Assembly: GCA_016763115.1 (NCBI GenBank)
Contig: JAESUL010000020.1
Span: 1-11,572 of the forward strand
Origin: Phycisphaerales bacterium
Lineage (GTDB): Bacteria; Planctomycetota; Phycisphaerae; Phycisphaerales; UBA1924
DNA length: 11,572 bases
Reading direction: 5' to 3'
Below the pieces are notes generated by a model. That model had not been told where the DNA came from, ran no database searches, and worked only from the letters and a program-made list of their open reading frames with translations. The position numbers and the translations under genes were made by a program. Of the stretch, positions 8,601 to 11,572 are shown one piece after another (the first letter of the stretch is position 1; each line of letters begins with the position of its first letter).

Positions 8601-9044
8601 GAGTTGTCCCTGTATCTGGGCTTCTGCGTGCAGGCGTTTTTCAAGTTTGGGGGCATACCGGATGGAATCAACCACCTTGACAGCAACTCGCCGGCGAGGG
8701 GATTGCTGCTCACACTCGTAAACCACACCCATCCCGCCCCGCCCGATCTCACGGATTACCTTGTATGGACCGATGTCCTCGAGCGTTGAGTCAACTGCCG
8801 CGTGGTATGCGTGAGGGTTGTCAAGGATCGATTCTTTTAGCCTTCGGGCTTCGGTGATTTCATCGTCGCTGAGCATCCCCGGGATAGTTTTTCGGTCTTG
8901 GATCGCGAGCAGTTTGATGACCGCCGACTTGAGTTCTGTATCTCCATCGCACCTCGTGTTGATGGTCTTATCGCGTTCGTCAGGATTGCAATCTTGCAGA
9001 TCCGAGACGATTTCGTGCATGAGCGTATACTGCTCGGGCGTCAT
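5673..9044 (-). CDS. membrane Ser/Thr protein kinase with WD40-like sensor propeller
   Basis: The start is the ATG at 9044, which overlaps the sigma-factor stop as ATGA; the longer reading from 9089 would run inside the sigma gene. This gives 1123 residues. Residues 1-55 match the short leading domain common in planctomycete kinases paired with ECF sigma factors (DERDKTINTRCDGDTELK). The kinase domain spans about 93-365 and is complete: glycine loop IGRGGMGVVYE (100-110), lysine K123 in VAVKVV, HRDLKPEN (217-224), DFG (237-239) and APE (268-270). It should therefore be an active Hanks-type kinase. One membrane helix lies at about 390-412, after positively charged residues that place the kinase in the cytoplasm. 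A charged helix (415-435) leads to IDEQERGWEWNHL and a WD40-like region to about 1070, with clear units near 797-825 (SPDGTILASS...ILWD), 1000-1023 and 1050-1070. By analogy this outer part may be a sensor. No ligand can be inferred. Confidence 0.93.
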   Translation of the reverse strand: MTPEQYTLMHEIVSDLQDCNPDERDKTINTRCDGDTELKSAVIKLLAIQDRKTIPGMLSDDEITEARRLKESILDNPHAYHAAVDSTLEDIGPYKVIREIGRGGMGVVYECEQQSPRRRVAVKVVDSIRYAPKLEKRLHAEAQIQGQLQHPGIAQVFDAGVALMGQSRRPYFVMELIDGRPLHAFADEHGLSSKQKLELIAKVADGMTHAHNRGVVHRDLKPENILVTASGQPKILDFGIARFVGDATLAATTMTREGQILGTLAYMAPEQLMGNPDSIGPAADVYALGAIAFELLIGHPPLQLTGKSLSAAFRSIEMEEPPRLGTLDRGIDTDIDTIVTKCLDRVIDRRYSNAGELADDIRRYLANEPIKARPPSSFYRASKFTRRNRAIVAGTVATVVVLIGGIALSSYFALAERRQRVLTEQREIQARHNNVKAMRGLFASAQLFIGRDEPWDATIQLNSIDEQERGWEWNHLSLRAPWIIDEIPLSRGHVSKSLRTSRFINNHELFQFTPEGYTGVYDLLADSPRQIKTQTPKPIRTKIQVQWPDAPENMFALRTEDDQLGVLNTINGAFEKIIHLPSADSKFSRDQLNHDTSLVASHFYSNNRLTVRQNGEEVFHLDTGRSVTTGMQWVQMQFLRDRPYLVLSRWRDLVYIVDTRSWEVVSSGPAYAHFGIGANEQELFTATSNGIRVMSLPSLEYIRTIGAEYGEAKQVVVSADGRRVAATNNADEVIRVFDIQSGSRIFEASIGKSALQRVPFMSPDGRLIRTESPDATLPWIIDIDEPQQPDITALVGHESWIYQLAISPDGTILASSAPEGDIILWDLENGSPLARFKHGRNLNHNMDMPLIFSPDGSQLVYAELDPDSGKRGLTRIDLDTGTRSWIEYSSRNEVIDAVAKLIPIGTSQRLYHHTAVFDDGRILQSSALRIGHALVILRNPGEKGEQLPNLATGRADTGVAINPNGSTYATGEYLVLTIRDQETSEILHELKDGISDVTWGVCYSNDGTRLAIGTEDGRVIIYDAEFFEKLCDIKLPLYKPDADRNYIFTMVWTPDDKRLVTCTNNSIRILESDRPIQREHIVKQWNTKLDAARQALITGKSPSALDPAAVRVARIEQWAATLP

Positions 9045-9607
9045 GATGGGTACAACTCGCCGAGGAGCCAGAGCCGCGCTGCTTGCCAATCGCGTTTGAC
9101 GGTGCGTTCGTTGATGTCGAGCAGATTGGCGATTTCTTGCACGGAGAGCGATCCGAGCAGCCGAAGTTCGGCGACCTTGGCGTGGCGTTCGTTGAGTGTG
9201 CTCAGGTGTTCGAGGGCGTCATTGAATGTGACTAGGTCGATCTCATCGCCCACCGCGATGAACTGATTATCAGAGAATGTCAGGCGGAACGCGTTGCCGC
9301 CGCGTTTTTCCCGTTTGGCATGTCGAGCGTGATCGGTCAATACCTGTCGCATTGCCTTTGCCGCGAGAGCAAAAAAATGTGTTCGGTTCTCGACATTGTT
9401 GATGCTGCCGGAGAGTTTGATCCAGATCTCATTGACCAATGCGGTGGGCTGGAGCGTGTGGACCTTGCCCTGATCGGCGAAGACATTCCCCGCGAGGCTT
9501 CGGATCTCGGCGTAGAGTTCATTGAACAAGGCCTCGACTTGGAGTGATCCGGGTGCGGTGCCGGATTGGCGTTTTTTTGGATCGTTAGAGTTGGCCGGTG
9601 TTCCCAT
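9041..9607 (-). CDS. ECF-type RNA polymerase sigma factor, TIGR02999-like
   Basis: From the ATG at 9607 the protein has 188 residues, the usual length of this family. Region 2 includes TLQPTALVNEIWIKL (51-65) and FFALAAKAMRQVLTDHAR (79-96), which serve core polymerase and -10 contacts in the family. Region 4 is a helix-turn-helix: LSVQEIANLLDINERTVKRDWQAARLWL is split as LSVQEIANLL (154-163) and INERTVKRDWQAARLWL (165-181), and binds the -35 element in the family. A longer reading from a TTG at 9646 is possible, but those extra residues look non-coding. The gene overlaps the kinase start by four bases, so sigma and kinase are translationally coupled, and sigma activity is plausibly controlled by the kinase. 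No anti-sigma factor gene is seen nearby. The upstream extended -10 motif ends so close to the ATG that the message may be leaderless. Confidence 0.93.
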   Translation of the reverse strand: MGTPANSNDPKKRQSGTAPGSLQVEALFNELYAEIRSLAGNVFADQGKVHTLQPTALVNEIWIKLSGSINNVENRTHFFALAAKAMRQVLTDHARHAKREKRGGNAFRLTFSDNQFIAVGDEIDLVTFNDALEHLSTLNERHAKVAELRLLGSLSVQEIANLLDINERTVKRDWQAARLWLLGELYPS

Positions 9608-9608
9608 A

Positions 9609-9624
9609 CATGGAGTATACCATG
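9609..9624 (-). promoter_or_regulatory. extended -10 promoter motif inside an inverted repeat, upstream of the sigma gene
   Basis: On the minus strand the bases read CATGG TATACT CCATG. TGGTATACT (9622-9614) is a good extended -10 element (TGnTATAAT type), and the five-base arms CATGG and CCATG frame it as a perfect inverted repeat. Transcription would start about seven bases on, at or next to the ATG at 9607. I see no good -35 at 16-18 bases, in keeping with an extended -10 promoter. The repeat arms could be an operator, but five-base arms can occur by chance. Confidence 0.45.
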
Positions 9625-9648
9625 AATTGCGCCCGCGACGGTGCAAAT

Positions 9649-9704
9649 CGTGCCAGCCTTATCCGTGGTTCCCTTTCACGGAATCACGCAACGCCCTTGG
9701 CACG
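9649..9704. repeat. nested inverted repeat between nosL and the sigma gene
   Basis: The outer arms are CGTGCCA (9649-9655) and TGGCACG (9698-9704), a perfect seven-base pair. Inside, TCCGTG (9662-9667) and CACGGA (9677-9682) form a second perfect six-base stem with a nine-base loop. There is no T-tract on either side, only a weak ATTTG after the structure on the minus strand. It could be a factor-assisted terminator for the nos operon, a protected 3' end, or a protein-binding site upstream of the sigma promoter. Confidence 0.45.
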
Positions 9705-9740
9705 CTCAAAGAACACAATACTGTTTCGAGTCGGGTTTAC

Positions 9741-10196
9741 TCAATCAGGTTGTTGAAGTTCGTGGTAATCAGAGACTTGACCGTTGAGCGTCTTTGCAAA
9801 GGTGTCCGCATCAGATTTGGCCTTGAACGATGCAATGTTTGACGCCATCGGTGTGTGAAGTTTATTGGACTTGACGAACCATGCGTCGTCCATGCGTATC
9901 CACTCGTTCGTTCCGTGGTCGTGGCTCCACCTATCAACGATCGTGAGATCGGTGTGCTTGGACTCGAAGATCATCTGGCAGTTGAAATCATCAAAGATCA
10001 ACGGCTCGCTTCCGCGATCGCCTTCGATGATTGTTGCCGTGGTGAACCGTTCGTCCGAAACGATCATCCCGCACTCGGCGCAGATCGAATCCCCGTACCG
10101 GACACTTGGCGGCCCATCGTTGGTGTCTGAGCCGCAACCGGGCATTGCAAATACTGCAGCGATGCTTCCCAAGGCGACCATGCGAACAATGCTCAT
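9741..10196 (-). CDS. nosL: NosL-like copper-binding lipoprotein
   Basis: The protein has 151 residues from the ATG at 10196, which overlaps the nosY stop as ATGA; longer readings would run through nosY. NosL helps load copper into nitrous oxide reductase (NosZ). The diagnostic copper motif CAECGM lies at 39-44 (Cys39, Cys42, Met44), followed by FDDFNCQMIF (68-77) and a C-terminal TPM...AF-like part (115-137), in the usual NosL order. The N-terminus is a short hydrophobic helix ending MPGC (Cys21), which fits a lipoprotein signal, although the residues before the cysteine differ from the common LAGC type. Anchoring in the membrane facing the periplasm is therefore likely. It is the last gene of the nosF-nosY-nosL set. 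Confidence 0.92.
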   Translation of the reverse strand: MSIVRMVALGSIAAVFAMPGCGSDTNDGPPSVRYGDSICAECGMIVSDERFTTATIIEGDRGSEPLIFDDFNCQMIFESKHTDLTIVDRWSHDHGTNEWIRMDDAWFVKSNKLHTPMASNIASFKAKSDADTFAKTLNGQVSDYHELQQPD

Positions 10197-11086
10197 ACCG
10201 AGCCTCGTTTCGAGAAGAGAAGGAGCGCAATCAGAAGCGGAACAATCGTCCACGCACCAAGCACCAACGCCAATATCCAAGGCAACGCACCGCCAAAGGT
10301 TTGCGATGCGTACATGCCGACGGGGCCGAGCACATCGAGTGACGCATTCATGTTGACGATGACGGCCATCTTGAATGCCTGCAATGGGTTCATGACACCG
10401 ATGGCGAAGACTTCTTGGACACGGAGCTTGAAGAGAATCGTCCCGGCCATGAGACCGAGATCGCTCAAGAAAACAAGGATCAACCACGCGAACAGCCCCA
10501 GCCCAGTTGCGACGCCCGATCGTCGGGACATGACCGAGAGCAGCATGCCGACGGAGAGCATCGCGAGTGCGAGCAGGCATGTGAAGAGGACGAGCATGAT
10601 AAATGCGCTGATGCCCACGCCGCCCACACGCCAGGCGAGCACTCCTGCGCTGAGCCCGAATCCGATGCACAACGAACAGCACAACGCGATTGCCAAGCCA
10701 ATGTACTTGCCGATCAAGAGTTCGGAGCGTGAGATTGGCTGGGCGAGCAGGTAGAGCAGTGTTCCGCGTTCGCGTTCGCCCGCGATCGATCCCGCGCCGG
10801 CGATTAGTGCCATCAATGGTACGACGAGCATGATCAAGTTCAATAGCCCGGCGGTGGTCCGGCTAAAACCCGCGAACCCGTGCGAGCCCGAACCCGCGAG
10901 TGACATGAACGACACAGCGACCGCGAGCACCGTAAACGCGACGGTGTACAAAATAAACCATCGGCTCGAAATCGCATCGCGGAACTCTCGACGGGCGAAC
11001 GCGACAATACTCGATGCGCGTGAAAGATGAGATCCAGACTCGCTCGTTGTTGTGATTTTACTTGTTTCGATAGGGAGTGTGGTCAT
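10193..11086 (-). CDS. nosY: NosY-like ABC-2 family permease
   Basis: The 297-residue start at 11086 is chosen over the reading from 11233, whose extra 49 residues are a shadow of nosF, and has GGGGAG six bases upstream. The protein has about six membrane helices (roughly 44-64, 80-100, 125-152, 158-186, 192-214 and 268-292). Between helices 2 and 3 lies the ABC-2 permease motif GERERGTLLYLLAQPISRSE (103-122). NosY is the membrane partner of the NosF ATPase in the NosDFY complex, which is needed to mature the copper centres of nitrous oxide reductase. Identification rests on the family features and on lying between a NosF-like ATPase and NosL; the permease sequence alone would only say ABC-2 family. 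The coding sequence overlaps nosF by 29 bases and nosL by 4, which points to a tightly coupled operon. Confidence 0.9.
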   Translation of the reverse strand: MTTLPIETSKITTTSESGSHLSRASSIVAFARREFRDAISSRWFILYTVAFTVLAVAVSFMSLAGSGSHGFAGFSRTTAGLLNLIMLVVPLMALIAGAGSIAGERERGTLLYLLAQPISRSELLIGKYIGLAIALCCSLCIGFGLSAGVLAWRVGGVGISAFIMLVLFTCLLALAMLSVGMLLSVMSRRSGVATGLGLFAWLILVFLSDLGLMAGTILFKLRVQEVFAIGVMNPLQAFKMAVIVNMNASLDVLGPVGMYASQTFGGALPWILALVLGAWTIVPLLIALLLFSKRGSV

Positions 11087-11572
11087 GTGTGTCTCCCCGG
11101 ACTTCTTCGAGGATCTCGAAGTCGCGGACCTCGATCTCGGCTTTGGCCAAGATGGATACAGGCTCGGCCTTGCGGTTGCGGGGCACCGAGACACACAGAC
11201 CGTTGCCGTTGAGGTTGACCGCGTGACCGGCATCTCGCAATACGGTTGCTGCCGATTCTTCGGTGCCCATGCTCAGGTACAAGCGGATGGTCTGGATGCC
11301 TGATTCGGTTGGCCAGAGCTCGGCGGGTGTGATGTCCTTGATGAGTTTGCCCTTCTCCATCACCAACACACGACCGGCGAGCGAGAGCACCTCATCGGGG
11401 CGATGGGAAGCGAAAAGAAGTGTTTTTCCATCGTCGCGGAGCTGACAAAGGGTGTCAATCACTTCGCCGCGACCGGATGCATCAAGATTCGAAGTTGGCT
11501 CGTCGAGGACGATGATCGGCGGGTCGGCGATGAGTGCGATTGCTAATGCGAGCCGTTGTTTCATGCCGCCGG
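11058..11572 (-). CDS. nosF: NosF-like ABC transporter ATPase, C-terminal part
   Basis: Only the last 170 residues are in the window; the N-terminal Walker A part lies beyond the right edge. The visible part starts within the ABC signature (SGGMKQRLALA), then has Walker B and D-loop IIVLDEPTSNLD and switch histidine LLFASHRPDEV. The catalytic glutamate (DEPTS) and histidine are intact, so the ATPase should be active. The C-terminal stretch of about 90 residues (with IRLYLS and AEIEVRDFEILEE) is the extra domain often found in ABC-2 type ATPases. It powers NosY in copper-site maturation; the nos assignment rests on the NosY and NosL neighbours. Its end carries the nosY Shine-Dalgarno. Confidence 0.88.
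   Translation of the reverse strand, partial: GGMKQRLALAIALIADPPIIVLDEPTSNLDASGRGEVIDTLCQLRDDGKTLLFASHRPDEVLSLAGRVLVMEKGKLIKDITPAELWPTESGIQTIRLYLSMGTEESAATVLRDAGHAVNLNGNGLCVSVPRNRKAEPVSILAKAEIEVRDFEILEEVRGDTHDHTPYRNK
11093..11098 (-). promoter_or_regulatory. ribosome binding site deciding the nosY start
   Basis: GGGGAG lies six bases before the ATG at 11086, inside the end of nosF. It settles the nosY start against the longer reading. Confidence 0.65.

Noticed and set aside
7963..8789. Plus-strand open frames opposite the kinase domain
   Set aside because: They mirror the GC-rich kinase coding strand. The minus strand carries all kinase motifs, while the plus reading is rich in Ser, Arg and Cys with no domain.
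9044..9089. Longer kinase start at 9089
   Set aside because: It would extend 45 bases into the sigma gene and add residues unlike the family. The ATGA overlap at 9041-9044 starts exactly at the family's usual N-terminal domain.
10197..10682. Longer NosL reading from 10682
   Set aside because: The added residues are an out-of-frame translation of nosY with Arg- and Cys-rich composition. The true start at 10196 begins the lipoprotein signal.

Overview
This 11.6 kb window looks like chromosomal DNA from a planctomycete, most probably of the Phycisphaerae type, with moderately high GC. Three things point there: a short TIGR02999-type ECF sigma factor next to a large Ser/Thr kinase fused to a membrane segment and a WD40-like propeller; the surface-protein architectures; and the gene order. 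The lineage is inferred from gene content, not from a marker gene. Every gene I can support lies on the minus strand, so transcription runs from high to low coordinates.

Right part (11572 to 9741): the end of a nitrous-oxide-reductase maturation operon. A nosF-like ABC ATPase is cut by the window edge inside its signature motif. It overlaps a nosY-like six-helix permease by 29 bases, and nosY overlaps a nosL-like copper-binding lipoprotein by 4 bases (ATGA). nosD and nosZ may lie beyond the right edge, but this cannot be seen.

Middle (9740 to 5673): a 133-base spacer holds a nested inverted repeat and an extended -10 promoter motif that ends right at the sigma-factor start codon. The ECF sigma gene follows and overlaps the receptor-like kinase gene by 4 bases (ATGA). 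The pair is probably transcribed and translated together, and the kinase presumably signals to the sigma factor or its regulon.

Left part (5672 to 1): a 247-base spacer with a terminator-like hairpin, then two secreted-protein genes 63 bases apart. The first encodes a signal peptide, three VGIGT-type tail-fibre-like repeats and a distinctive C-terminal domain. The second encodes a signal peptide, a short charged helix, a beta-propeller of about seven or eight blades and a beta-rich region. Its frame breaks near position 1115. A second frame, open from about 1196 to the left edge, continues the protein with IPT/TIG-like domains. The two frames together look like one large surface protein interrupted by a single missing base, either a true mutation or a sequence error.

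The most useful observations are this hidden frameshift, which makes two apparent genes out of one, and the compact promoter/operator arrangement ahead of the sigma-kinase pair. I found no CRISPR array, tRNA, rRNA, insertion sequence or credible plus-strand gene.
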